Positions 22,779 through 37,200 are shown, counted from the first letter of the stretch. The stretch: DNA of 64,000 bases from Apostichopus japonicus (GCF_037975245.1 NC_092581.1:14041303-14105302); one strand, 5' to 3'. Numbers and translations are program-made. Notes: generated from the letters alone by a model not told the origin.

Positions 22779-24117
22779 CAGGCGCGGCGGAACGGAAAAA
22801 TTATTGGGGGGGCTAATGTGTGGAGACTATCTAAGCGGAGCGCCACCATCGGTTGGCGCGGAGCGTACAAGAAAATTTTGGGTTTTTTCAAACCCCCATG
22901 CAGATGGCCGGAAACGGCACTTCCCGATTGTTTTATGCTGCGAATACCTAGCCCTAAAATATGGGTCTCAAGCCTGCAATTTCTCAGATTGCACGTAAAA
23001 GTCTGTAAAAACATTGTAATTTGTATATTCGATGGTGTTTTAAGAGAGTAGCTATAACTTGTAGTGTACTCGCAAAGACGTTTTTGAGTGTAGTAAGGGC
23101 AGTGGCGGAGCTAGGGGTATTGGTCAGGGGGGGGGGGGCAAGAATGGTCTGTAGGGGCGCTTTCGACACTATCTAAGCGGAGCGCCACCACAGGTTGGCG
23201 CGGAGCGTACAGAAAATTTTTGAGTAAAGTTACTCCCTAGATTGCAGGAAATGACCCTTTCCGGGCCTTGCTAAGTTGCAGATAAACGGAGAATAAATAG
23301 GTGTCGTCGCCATTTTGTCGGAAAATTACACCAACAGAATATGACAAATGTCAATAGGTATATGAGAGCGCAATAAAATAGTCAATAATCGCGAATAAGT
23401 TAAAAGTAGTGAAAAGCTGAAAAGGGCGCCAGCAGTCCATTTGAGTCCGTCAGGAGGGGGGGGGGGATCCGCCCCCTGACTGTATATATGGACGCTCCGC
23501 CACTAAGTAAGGGGATGTTGGAGAACTGGCTGAAATGAGGCAAGTCATTGGCCTAAGACGAAGTTGTGTTACGCTTACCGGTACTCACACTAACTGCTTC
23601 CACTTTTCACGGGGCGTGAAGACGCGGTTGGGGTGACAATGTGGTCTATAGCCAGGGGACGGTCCGAGGGACCAGGGTCCCCCAGCAATTACTAAAATTA
23701 TTACACCAATATAGTATACGTGTGCATCGGACAGATCGACAAGTATGCATTGAAAAATGGACAGATGCACGTTTCGGAGCCTTGGTAAATATTGGGGGGG
23801 CTTATCATGCATTTGCCCCCTCAACTTTTTCATTGGGGGGGCTTCGGTAATTAGACACTAGTGTACAGTCAATACATGCAGCTGCGGTCAATACACACAA
23901 CACATTGTACATAGCAGCGATGGACATCTCGGCAGGGAGTTGCTATGGAACCCCCTGATCTCAGGTCCCCGTCCAGATAAAAGATAATAAGGGATCACAT
24001 TTCATTACTGTCTGCATTTTGTAGCGACAAGAAAAAAACTTCACTTGCAAGCAACGGAAAGTTAACTTTTTTTTCGGATGGCGGCACGCGGTTTAGGGCG
24101 AGTCTTCAATGCCTTTA
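22779..24117 (-). mobile_element. Composite transposon copy B: truncated hAT element joined to part of the TTAA element (inverted relative to copy A)
   Basis: 22779 starts exactly at the hAT end CAGGCGCGGCGGAAC. The element then runs as the reverse complement of copy A to about 23843. There it lacks the last ~40 bp of the hAT end and ~90 bp of neighbouring TTAA-element sequence. From 23844 (TCGGTAATTAGACACTAGTG) to 24117 (GAGTCTTCAATGCCTTTA) it matches the left arm of the outer TTAA element of copy A. The nested small hAT element is present at 23100-23505. No coding capacity. Confidence 0.85.
23100..23505 (-). mobile_element. Small hAT MITE nested in composite copy B
   Basis: Ends CAGTGGCGGAGC...GCTCCGCCACTA with the 8-bp duplication AGTAAGGG at 23092-23099 and 23506-23513. 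That is the reverse complement of CCCTTACT flanking the same insertion in copy A, so both copies descend from one nested insertion. Confidence 0.85.
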
Positions 24118-25250
24118 CGTACACTTGGCATGTAGTTCAACCCTTGGTATGCAGGGCAGGCAAGACTCCAGTGAAGCAAGCCTTATACTCAACGCGTACG
24201 TTCACAACCGGTGAAAGTGTAAAAGGTTAAGAAATATTGATACAGGGCATACAATCAATTATTATTTGACGATTTATTTTATTCGGCAGGATGTGTTCTT
24301 CAAAGATGAATCTAACACCAAATGTGTCGCAAAATATGTCGAAATTTTTACGTTATTGGACGGATTTTTTTTTGTTCGTATTGTCTCTAATTACCCAACC
24401 ATCAGTATATATTGGGTGTTACTAAAACGAATGACAATTGCGTTACACGTAACGAATGACAAAATGTTGTACACACTAAAAAATTGCGTATATGTATTGC
24501 CCCCAAATATGTGCTAGAAGTCATCCATTCTCAAATTTCAACACGCGATTTACTGCCCCTTTTTAAGAATAGTTATTTCCACATTGAGATTTCTAATTGT
24601 CTATGCTAACGATGCTCAATGGCTGGGAGAGATTTGGAGATCAAAATATCCAGGGAAACATTTTTGAAAATTTGGAAGCAATATATATGCTGATGAAACT
24701 AGAGTTGACATTGTCGTTTTTTCTGTACCAATAACGTACCCTTGACACACCTTCCCTTATTATCCAATCAAATGCAACTGCCCAGTGTTTACAACTGCCT
24801 TTCCATGTGGCAGTATACGGCAGCTATCTGACTTTAAAGGGAACGTTCAGTAATAAAATATCCATCGAGAAATGGTCACGAATCGATGCCTGACTCATAT
24901 ATTTCATAATGAAATTGAAATATTTAATAAAATAAAATTAACATAAACTTGGAATAGTCGTTTAATAATTTTGCCTCCCCTCAAACTGCAGACCTGGATG
25001 TACATAGCTAACACCTGTGTGCACTATTACACATACAGTTTAAATTCGCACGTAGCAGTTATACTATTAGTACTAAAAGCAAACACAGGCATGTACATAT
25101 GCCAAGGCTAGTCTTCGCTGTGCTACCGGTACCACACACAGACGAGCATCATAAATACGACGTTGAAGTCGCGTGATTAGGAATCTGTCACAGTCACCCG
25201 TAGGACTCTATTTTAAGTCAAGGAATTTTGTCTCAATACTAATAACAGAT
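24118..25250 (+). promoter_or_regulatory. Upstream region of HGD (putative promoter and 5' UTR)
   Basis: Lies between the transposon copy B and the HGD ATG at 25251. No coding similarity. TTAAAGGGAACGTTCAG at about 24834-24850 resembles a TTAA transposon end but no partner was found. Transcription start not determinable by eye. Confidence 0.35.
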
Positions 25251-28200
25251 ATGGCATCTGAGTTGAAGGTAAGTCTCTGTAGTAATGCAAAAATACGTAT
25301 CTGACATTCTGAACTAAGTTTAGGCCTAGGCCTAGGCCTAATTTTATGTATCCTAACCAGATCCTACGCATAGCCTTGGCATAGCCATTGGTATCTAACA
25401 GGCCTTTCTAGCCTAAGCCAGTATCGAACTCTTTGGACCTAAATTACAGCCTTATTTTGCTGGTTTACTTTAAGTGTCAAGTAAATTAAGATGAAAGATT
25501 AGTACTAGCGTAGGTCATTTGGCCAACGATTTGCAGACAGCCATTTTTATTAACTTATTACTTTGACTTTCCCTAGGTAGGCCATTATTAATATGAAAGA
25601 TTAATCAACAGACAAACTGACTAGGCGACTGACATTCACAAATGCATTGACAGTGGGTTACCAAGAAAGGTTCAAAATATTTAAGATACTTAAAATTTGC
25701 AATAATACTAGTAAAATTAAGTGACTTTCTGGCTGCATTTCCACCAAGGTGGAAACTAATGCCTGTCAACCCAAGGTTGTAGGCTAAACCCTTTAAAGGT
25801 AGTCAGTGAAGGCCCCAAATTCTAGCACACTATAATTGCTAGAAGTATTTTCCTGGAGGTCTTTACTCTCTAAAATTGTTCTCAGACATTTTTAAAGAAC
25901 ATACAAGATGACTGAATGTCCCAGTGAGGAAAATTTCCTTGAAGGTTGTAGTAGAAACAATTTAAGAATTTTGACCAAAGGTGAAAATATTTAAATACCT
26001 AGCATATTTGGGGCCAATACAGCATATATTTAGGGCCTCAGCTAGGCTGAACCAGTTGGACCTTATGAAAAATTTAGATTTGTGTCCACTGCCGGGATGA
26101 TCCAAAGACTGCAAAACAAAATTCAGAACTTACAAACTTGTTCATTATCTACATGAAAAGGTATTTCATCACACAATAACAAGTTCCAAGACATTAAACA
26201 GCAATAATGGAAATTAGGACTCACTCATATTTAAGTTCAGAAACAGTGTACGCAGAGGTGTGACCTGACACCATAGAGCTTCATGTGACCAAATCAAACA
26301 CATTTAAAAACTTCCAAATTGTGTGTTTTAGTCTTTACTTTTCTTTCTTGTTTTGCTCCTCAAGTAACAGTAGCCTTAAGACTAATCCTTCTAGATTGGG
26401 CTTTGTCTGTGTCAATTTAAATCCAACCCCTTCCTGGAAGCAAAAGACTGACTAAACTAGACAAAATAACTCTCAGAAATGATCTGAGATTCAAAGCTGT
26501 TTATCGAGAGAATTTGCAACCTTTACTGATCTCCTCTGACAACCTCCCCCTCCCCCAATGCCCCAGCCCCCCTCATTGCCCCTCCCCTTCCCATATGCAA
26601 TAAGAGAGTAGATTCTTTATGAACTGACCTTTTTATATTTCCATACTGCCATTCCTACCCCCTCTCCCCACTGTCTGTTTCTCCCCCTCCCCCTTACCTT
26701 GGTCTCATGCCTTAATTTTGTGCTGAGATCATTGTGATAGTGCAAGTACCATAATTGTAAAATCTACATTACATTAGCAGGGTGTTATTGTCACTGTGTA
26801 TCGCATTCCTACGTTCATACCAGCAAGTTTTATGTACACATATAAGTTGAGGCCCAGGTTAGGTTCTTGCATACATGTAAAGTAATCTAATTAGATTGTT
26901 CATTGCCAGTCAGTATCAGAAGGTTTATTAAACTTCTTCTCATTAAAGCGTCTGTATTATAGTCATTAAAGCCAAGAGAATACATTGTTAGGGGCATATT
27001 TTTTGTAAATGCCACCCATCTTCCCCTTCCCCATTAATCTTTGTGCATATAGGTGGAAGGAGGATATGTGTAAAGTCTGTGGGCTGTGAAGCATGACTCA
27101 GCAATTATCATTTAATCATATTTCATCATTTATCATATTTGGTCAATGTTTCAATTTACAGTACCAGAGTGGATTTGGCAACGAATTTGCATCTGAGGAT
27201 CCTAGATGTCCTGGAACACTGCCAGAAGGCCAGGTACTAGATTAAGTGCTTTGATAACAGTAGGGTCATTTGGTTATTCAATGAACCTGACTATATCCCA
27301 TACCAAGATGCTGTATGCAAAACATGGCCAACTTAGGTACACAAATGGTAATATTTGTAGTAGCTTTCCATACATAGAACATGTATATTGTCATTATTTA
27401 ATTGTAAATCAACTTTTACAACACAAAATTATTCTCTGAGGGTGGGCTGGTGGAAAGGGGATGGGATTGGTATTTTTAGCAAGGTTATGCAAAAACCCCA
27501 AGAAATTTGTAAAACTTGGAAACAAAGTATTTGTAATAGTTAAAAAGTAGATTAAATAATTAATGATTCAAACTGTTAGTATAAAAAACCAAGGGCGTAG
27601 GAACCGGGGGGCGAGAGGGGGCGCCAGCCCCCCAATGAAAAATATGGGGGGCCGGAAGTATTGTTCCGCCCCCCGCTCCGCAAGTCAGAAAACCCCTTTT
27701 TCATTTCCAAATGAGAAAAAAATCTCATCTGAAGCACCAAATTGCATCTAAGGCCAGGTGAAAATGCAAAATTCTTTACAAAATGGAGTGGGTGTTGAAG
27801 TGTGCTATATTGCACCAAATTGCATCTGAGGCCACCTGGAAATGCAAAAAAATTCCAAAGGGGAGGGGGACACCCCCTCCCCCAGGCTGGCCATCAGTCT
27901 TCAGCCCCCCCACTCAAAAGTACCTTCCTACGCCACTGTAAAAAACAATGCTCCTATATATTGCAGATCAGGATTCACAGTTTGCCTCATAGTTCTTAAA
28001 TAACTATGACAGTTTTCCTGCATTAATTATTCACAAATAAGATGTAATTGTTGTGATCCTGGGAGGTTTGGGCATCTGGACCCCCTCTTCTGAATTACTT
28101 CTTGACATTAAAAGTAACTCTAAACTTAATATTGCTCAAAACAAGGTACATAGCATCGTACATCTCAGCCAGCTTGCTGTGATGCATTTTTTGTTTTTTT

Positions 28201-31200
28201 CTCCCAATTTTTACTTATATGCTCCACTCTATCGGTAATAATTTTGGTTAAGATCTATGTACACCAATGCTTGTCTCCTGGGCCCACCTCTTTGGAGAAA
28301 TCCTCATTCCATCACTGTAAATAATATTGATATATATGTATATATATCTCCTCATCATACTAAGCAAAAATAGTAATAAACCAACTACTTTTTGTAATCG
28401 TACAATTGTATGTATATGTGATCTTCCCGCAAGCAGGAACTCGCGAAAGAAGCCATGGAGGCTTTTAGACTCGCAAGCTGACCGAAGCCAATTTCTCGGC
28501 ACACATCCATTTAACGTCCATGTCGGGAAGTTGTTATTGAACAACACCCGTGCCAGACGACACACGTTATTGTCGGCGGGGAATCGAACCGGGGATCTCA
28601 TGACTGGGAGACGCCGGCATTAACGCCGGCGTTAACCGTTAACAATTGCTGCATGCATTTGTCTCCTTTTGCCATTTAAATTAAAATATACTGATATTCT
28701 TCCAAATAAATTTCCTCTTCCACAGCAGTTAAAATATTTTTCACTGTGCTAACATATTTACTCATTGTATGAACTCTTGCCCACTCAGAACAATCCTCAG
28801 AAGTGTGCTTATGGACTTTACACTGAACAACTGTCGGGAACGGCGTTCACAGCTCCGAGAGTAGCCAATAAGAGATCATGGCTCTACAGGATTCGACCAT
28901 CTGTCATACACAAACCATTCAAACCTTACCCACATAAATACCTGACAGACGATTGGAGCAGCTGGCAGCCAAACCCAAACCAGGTAAATGTAAATTCATA
29001 AAGCTTCATGATTCATTGTAATTTTCCACAAAAATTTTTTTTTGACAGTGATGTATCATTTTGTTGTAATTATGTGATTAATGAATTATGTTTCAAGATC
29101 TTCAACAATTTGCCGTATGTATTTTTGTTTTTGCATTGCATTGCAGGAAAATCATAAACAATTTTCTATTCTGAAACACATGTTTGACTCTTAATATTTT
29201 GTGGAGCTTGCCAAGCATAATGCAGACTTTGTTAAATGGATGACATTCAAACACACAAATTGCTGTAGGACTGAGAATAATTGACAAGTAAAATACTGTC
29301 AACTTTTTCACTTTGTTCTTATCTGAAATGGGGACATGATCACATGACCTTATATAACAGTAAGAACTGTATGAAAAATGTGTAATAACAGGTTGTTAAG
29401 AAAGAGAAGAATCCTAGGTGATATCCTAGTTTAAAAACAAGCACATTTGTGCATTGTTTTGATAAATCCTACTGAGGTGAGTGAGGATATTTATTAACTT
29501 CAATTATTGCCAACATCAAACATAAAATCTTACTCTGCTGTATTGAAAGGAATTAAAGCAGCCTTTTCCATTGATAGAGGTTTAAAAACAATATATTAAT
29601 ATTTGGGTGTGTTTGATACTAAAATCACTTGGCAATGGAGTTTGTTAACCTGACTAGTAAAAGTCCAAAAGTTCTGAAATTTAATTTTTAATTTTTTATA
29701 TTTTTTATTCATAGTAGTATAGAAAGCCATCAGGGTAACAAATAGTGTGGAAATCAAGTATAAAATTGAAGATATGCTGTTTATAAGTAATTGAATAATG
29801 GTAAAATGACTGTGGCTTTTGACGACTGACACCCATATGGAAAAAAATGGCTGTATAGGGACCGCCACCAACTAAGCACTGGTTAGCTCAATCGGTAAAA
29901 CTCTGATCGCTTCTAACCCAGAGGTCGCTGGTTCGAATCCCATTCTAACCATAAATATCTTTGCTCTTTTCCAAGTCATTCACTATTTTCCAAGTTCATT
30001 TTATATTGAAGAAATCTAGCAGAGTATCCAATATTTTATCAGTTGCTCAGTCTCGATTTTTAAGTCATATATTATGGTAGGTTTTGATAAACTTGCTGGA
30101 AATTGCCAACCAAAATGGTGAAAGCTCCTTTGAATGAATCACGTAGTTAGTTGTTACCCTATCTCCTGTGCCGCTGTATCGTAAATCACTGAACCGATGA
30201 AATATATCTGCTTCTTCTACCGCACAAACTACTGTATGAATACTAGCATGAGAAAGGTCAAAGGTGACTTTTAATGTTCAGAGCCAATCTTTTGGTTTGT
30301 GTGTAAAGAAGATACTGAATGATAGGTTCTAGTTAGGAATTATTTATTCTATTTACAGCCTGAAGAATGAAAACCCTGATGAGATGCTACATGGATTTAG
30401 TACAAAAAAATAAGAGATGATATCGTTTGATATGATGATGTTTAAGTTGGCGTTACTTATCCTTTAAATTGTTTCTCTGTTTGAATAACTTTGTTGAAAT
30501 TGTCGCAAGTATGTGTGGTACAGCTGATTTGTACAAGCCATGAAACAAGCCCTATGGAAGACTTTATAGGGCCCTCTCTCAAGTTTTGAGACCTTGGCAA
30601 AGAGTCTGAAAGAGGAAGGGAATGTTTCCTCACAAAATATTCATGTTTCTTATCAGGTTTCTCTCACATATCCTATACCCAACAAAAATACTGGCATTAC
30701 CATTGGGTTCATTCTGCACCAATGAACATTATTTTTGCAAGCATACAGTAGTTGTGTTACAAGTCTCTTCCCCCCGTCCCCCTCCCTCCCCCCGTCCCTC
30801 CCCATTGTTACCCACATCCCTTCACTGCCTCTATAAGATTACTGATTTCCTTCCTTCCTCTTCCTGATAGCAAAAGTAAGTTTCTCATTTTCAATTTCTA
30901 CAACCCACAATCCTCTTCTGAAACAATTTTGAACTTTGCATTATTTTACACTAAATGATGGAGAAGAGATGGCAAAAATGTATGTCCAAATTTAAGAGGT
31001 ATTGAAGACAGATGAAAGCCTTGTTCTAAAGATGCCTTAAAAAATTTAAAGCATATTCCCTTGCTTTCTAGTCACTTCGCCCAACAACCATTTCGCCCAA
31101 CTGCCATTTCGCCCAACCAGCCTGGTCATTTCGCCCAACCAGCCTGGTCATTTCGCCCAACCAGCATGGTCATTTCGCCCAACCATCATAGTCATTTCGC

Positions 31201-34200
31201 CCAACCAGCATGGTCATTTCGCCCAACCGTGTTGGTCATTTCGCCCAACCTTATTTTTACTAATATTCAGTCAGAATAATATTACTTTTTCTATTCCACT
31301 AGTTCAATTTGATTTATTTTGGGTTAGGTTACTTCGTAATAGGTAAATAAAAAAGTGAGGTCCGCTCGATATCGATCGGAGTCGGAGAGTTATTTCGGGT
31401 ATAATGGGAGGATTACACTACTTTAGGCGTTTACGCATACAATGGAAGTTATATTATTATACAAACACAGGGGAATCGGTCTTCATAAAAACCTATCAAA
31501 CCTAACCCCTAAAACACTGATCCATCCTACTGACTAACAATTCCCGAACGTTTCCTTATTAAATTGAAAAAAAAATATATATAAAACCCGTTCGTAATAT
31601 TAAATTACTATATTTAATCAATGTAACCACTTTATCAATGTAACCACATATGTAATCACATATGTAATCAATTTAACCACGACTTCAAGTTTCCTTAATA
31701 CTCGGTTCGTATCCCGTTCCGTTAACAATTCCCGAACGTTTACTATATCAAACCTAACCCCTAAAACACTGATCCATCCTCAAGATTCCTTAATATTCGG
31801 TTCGTATCCTGTAACGTTAAAATTCCCGAACGTTTCCTTACTAAAGTTATACAAAGTAAAGGACTTCAAGTTTCCTTAATATTCGAACGTTTACTATCAT
31901 ACCTAACCCCTAACACACTGATCAATCCTCAAGTTTCCTTAATATTCGGTTCGTATCCTGTAACGTTAACAATTCCCGAACGTTTCCTTTTGAAATATCA
32001 TATTTAATCAAGGTTGGGCGAAATGACCAGACTGGTTGGGCGAAATGACCAGGCTGGTTGGGCGAAATGACCAGGCTGGTTGGGCGAAATGACCAGGCTG
32101 GTTGGGCGAAATGACCAGGCTGGTTGGGCGAAATGGTAAGGTTGGGCGAAATGGCAGTTGGGCGAAATGGTTGTTGGGCAAAGTGTCCTGCTTCCATTCC
32201 CTTTCCCTTTCCCCTCCCCCATCTCCCCCCCCCCCTAAAACAAATACTCTCCTGCTTTTCATAATAATGACCAGTCCAGTTCCAGCAGCAATGCTTGAAT
32301 ACTGGTAGGCAATCAAGCCTAAGTTGAGATTTTTCCTTTTGGCTGTAGTGAAGTATTGGTCAGTTTCAATATACACACTTCTACTGGGTTCTCATTTGTT
32401 ACCATGCAAAGACCGAATTTTGAAATGCACTCTTAAATTCTGTTCTTATCGTTTCAGCTCCGATGGAATCCATTTGACATCCCAAAAAGTGACAGTAAAG
32501 TTGACTTTCTTGATGTGAGTCCAAAACTTCTTCTTGTCCTTTTTTCCACATATTTCAAAATCAAAATCAGAAGTACAATTTTTGTATAATTCAAAGTGAC
32601 TTATCAGATCAGTTTTAAGTATCCTGAACCAGCAGTTTTGTGGGCCCATGTTTCCTCTAATACTTTAGGCCACCAGTGTCTGTGGGCCCATGTTTCCTCT
32701 AATACTATAGGCCACCATTCTCTGTGGGCCCACATTTCTCTAATACTATAGGCCATCATTGTCTGTGGGCCCATGTTTCCTCTTTTGATGAAGGCCACCC
32801 TTCTCTGTGGGCTTATCTTTCCTCTACTACTATTGGCCACCATTGCATGTGGTCCCATGTTACCTCTGATACTATAAACCACCATTCTCTGTGGGCCCAT
32901 GTTTCCTCTACTACTATAGGCCACCATTCTCTGTGGGCCGGTGTTTCCTCTAATTCTATAGGCGACCATTGTCTCTGGTATGACATTTGTTAAGGTGTTT
33001 CAAGAAGGCAGACATTACTTATTTTCAGTAGATCATTGAAGACAAAGACAAAATTTGTTATTTAACTAAACTAAAACTGCTCTTATATTATCTAACTAAT
33101 ATCTGACAAATCCAACACTTACCACTTTTCTATTCCATTTTAGAATATATATGTTAGTACTAGATTTGATTATTGCTACAAAGTTAACTGGCAATTTATC
33201 TCCAAACCTTGTGGAACATCAGAGATTTTTATTTTCTTTCATTTTCTATAGTGGTCCCAATATTTAACAATATATTCAAATGTCTGCAAAGAACATAATG
33301 GTATTTCCTTGTTGTTAACTTCAGTTGATACTCGTCCTAACTAACATTGAAGGGGAAAATTGCAATGTGTAGTTTCGTAGTCTCCTCATAATGTATATCA
33401 TTACTGCTGCACGTAAAGAAACTCTGCTTCAATCCACGTCAGCAGTCATAGGCTGAGTTTTTTAAGTTTTCTTAAAGTTACTGCAGTATTTGAGCTTGTC
33501 CTATTTATTTCCAAATGTCAAAAAGATGGGGAAACTAAATCGTGGATTTTTTTTTTGGCATTGACACCACCAGGGCATGGCAACAGTTTGTGGAGGAGGC
33601 GATCCTCGCTCACGTAATGGCATCTCCATTCATATTTATGCCTGCAATTCATCTATGAATAATAGGTAGGTCTTGGGTAGATACAGTATTTGAATACTAA
33701 CTTAGTATATATACAGTATATGAATATATATAATTATATGAATATATATATGAATATATAATATTTGAATATATGAATATATAATTTATAATACAGTATA
33801 TGAATAATAACTTAGTAATAATATGAATAATAACAAGTATTTACTTAGTAAGGCACTGTGTCAAAAGAGGGATGCTGTGGGTGGGGGGGGGGGGACTGTA
33901 GGGAAAATTGCTTTGTGCTGTGCCATTCCATTTCCCACAATAGACACTACAATATGTTGTCTGATATTGCTTCAACTTTTCTTTTTGAAACAATGAAAAG
34001 AGCTAATCAGGAACTATGAAATTTTAAATGAATTTTTGAAAGCCAAGAAATTATAGGTAATATTTGGGATTCTAATCAGTGACCTCAGGTCAGTGACATG
34101 ATTTCTTTGAATCTCATTTTCTGTTTTATAAACAACAGCCCTGTCTGTATGGACCTGTTGACGAACAAAAGTATAATTTTCCTCATTCTTTGCAAAAGCA

Positions 34201-37200
34201 TTTAAATATTCCTGTGGAAAAGAAACTCTAATTGTAAGAGATTATCTAGGTATCATAATCATAAGGCATCGGCTTGTGCGTGTTAATAATGGAAATTATG
34301 GAATGGAGGGCAGGGCTGTAGGCCAACATTCAGAAGCAGCCAGCAAGGCTTGCAAGACAAATTCGTAAAAATTCTACATCGTCTCATGTATAAAGTAGTA
34401 TGACGCTAATCAATTGTGTGAGAAAAGAAATGAAATTTACCTGTTATTTCAAGAATAAAGTAATTTTCACTTGTTGTTAAAACCCTTGCACATTCTTCTG
34501 CTAGTTTTCATAGTTTTTAGCTAAAAAATATAATTTTACTTTCACTTTTGTAGATGCCTTTACAATTCTGATGGAGATTATCTCATTGGTAAGTTTTTCT
34601 TTTCATGTTAGCATTTAACAGAAAGGGTGACTCACTGTAACTTGCATTCAAAACTAGTGAATTTAGATGCTGCACAACCGACTTTATTGTCCAACCATAC
34701 GTTGGAAGTGACACAGATGTTCACCGATATTGCTGGTATTATATTTGACAAGCTTATCAGAAAGTAACCAGAGGCAGTAAGAATTCATTTAATGTGATCT
34801 TTCTTGTTTTTTCTTACAGTACCACAACAGGGAAGTCTGTACATCACAACAGAGTTTGGCAAATTGAAAGTGGATCCCAATGAAATAGTGGTCATACAGG
34901 TAAATTTACATAAAATTTGCATATATGTATAAATCAGCATTGCCAAGCATACTATGTCGAGTACTGGACAAAATATGATTACAAACTATGACAGGTTCTT
35001 CAGCTTAAATTCTAATAAGCCATTAATTATCGAAAGTATTTTCCTTCCAAACAGTAGTTTGCCTCCCCCTCATGCCCCTCCCCCCCCCCACCCTCGCATG
35101 TTTTTTTAGATTGGCCTAACATTCCAATTAACTTGCTAACAACCAATAAATCAAATAGCTTAGCTCTATTGAATTGTATTTAGTTATGTCTGAAAATATT
35201 CTTTGGTCAGAGGGATGTCAAATTATAGCCCGCTAATGTGCTAGAAATTCAAATAACGGTCACTCATATTCACACTTCAAAGGTACATTAACTGCCATTC
35301 CCCAATGTATTTAACTCACTGAGACATTTGATTGTCAAATTTAACATTACTCAATATTTGTGCATAATTAGAAGAGTCAAACCCCTCCAGAAGATACTGT
35401 ACTTTTGACAATTTGTATTCAATTTTTAGCATCTTAAAGGTTGCGGTCGAATACTGATGACCTATTTAGCATAATGAGCTGCTATTCATTGGCGTCATGG
35501 CTCACATTAAATCTTTGAAATACCTATTTCTATCATGTTGTATATCCCCACATTACTTTTCCATTCTCAACACAATACCTTAACATAGCTCACTTGTCTA
35601 AATCAGATGTGTTATCAAATATAATAGATGTGAAATAACAAAAGAAGAAACCATACTTTGTAATAAATACTGATTTTTGAAAAAAGGGTCCATTTTTGTG
35701 AGAGGAGAATATCTCATCCTTTCCCCCCCCCTTCCCCTTATTCCACGACCACATTTTCTTCCTACTGACTACTACTGAGCAAGATACCATTTCATGTACC
35801 ATAATTCATATATATATATATATATAAATATCACATTAATATTCAAAACACAGTGTTCCACAGCAGTACAATATTTACACATATACACAAGGTTCCTATG
35901 GGTTTTCCAGACAAACTGCTACGTGACAACTTTGGGCTTTTTACCTTATCTCTGCTATCTGTTTTGTTTTTCAGATTCGTTATCATGGCATTTGTTTACG
36001 ATGTTAAATTTGATAATGTACAACTTTGACAAATATTTATCCTGTGCCTTATCTTCCTGAACTTTGACCTTTACTAGGTTTCATTATCTATATTCAATCT
36101 CTTGCACGTAAACTTGGGATTCCAAGTGAACTTAGTTCTATTCAAAAGAAGAAAGACACATTTTTTTGGGGGAAATTAACAAAACAAGGTTATTAAGGTG
36201 TTCATCGGTCGAATCTATTTTTCATACTGAAGCCTCAATTTACAGATGCCAGATACAACATTGACACTACTCAAATTTACAAAAATATTAATAATATTGT
36301 TGATATATTGATTTAACACCCTTGACCGTCTCGATACATGCAGCCTCTGTCGTGACAAAGGTATTTTACTCGAAGGAGGTGCTATTACACACATACACAC
36401 CCTCAGCCTACTTACAATTTTTGACTCAATACAAAAATACAACCCTCATTAACTCAAAGCATAGAGTAAGTGATAATTGTCTTAGCTGATGTTCTATTGA
36501 TTTGTAGTGAAAGTTTGTACCAGCATGGATTAGAGTATTGTAGACCACTTCTGTCCACTTAATGACCTCATTTCTGGCCACTCCGGATCTGCACACAAGT
36601 GTTATTTCAGGATGGTAGCAATATCGACCAAAAAATAATGGACCAAAGTAATTTACTTTAGAGTGTCACTTGGTAAAATGTCTTCACTGTGCAGTTATTT
36701 TAAGCAATTCCTTTTTTTTTATTGTAAAAGTATAAAAAAAAGAAGTCCCAAACCATGTTCTTAAAAGAAATAGTCCTTCTAATTGTGTTATATTCTGCTT
36801 TTAAAAGAAGAAATGAATTGTGTCATTTATGCTATCACTAGGGAATCATAATTTTGTGTTAACACCAGTTCCATTCAGTTTAGCTTAGATGTGAACAGAA
36901 CTATCACAGGTATGTTTTGGGGGTTTTTGTGATAATTTTCATGACTTTTTTTGTTTCTCCCATCAGCAAGGGATGCGATTCAGTGTTGCCATTACGGAAC
37001 CATCGAGAGGCTACATCTTAGAAGTCTGGGATGGACACTTTGTACTCCCTGATTTGGGTCCAATTGGTACGATTATTACCCCACCACGCCCCCCCCAACC
37101 CCTCCCCTCACTGATCACTCTACACTTGACCTTAAGCTTTCCAGGTTTTGAAAACTCTAGATTGCTGGAGTTCCTATAACTGGTTGACTTCCATAAAGTG

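Noticed and set aside
31061-32376. Open frames of HFAQP/SPNQPG repeats and CRISPR-like regular spacing
   Set aside because: The units are contiguous tandem repeats in inverted arms without unique spacers, in a eukaryotic intron. Not a CRISPR array and not coding.
32604-32993. Repeat ORFs on both strands (RGNMGPQ / SLWAHVSS)
   Set aside because: Caused by a 42-bp stop-free tandem repeat in HGD intron 4; open on both strands, as expected of a repeat and not of a protein.
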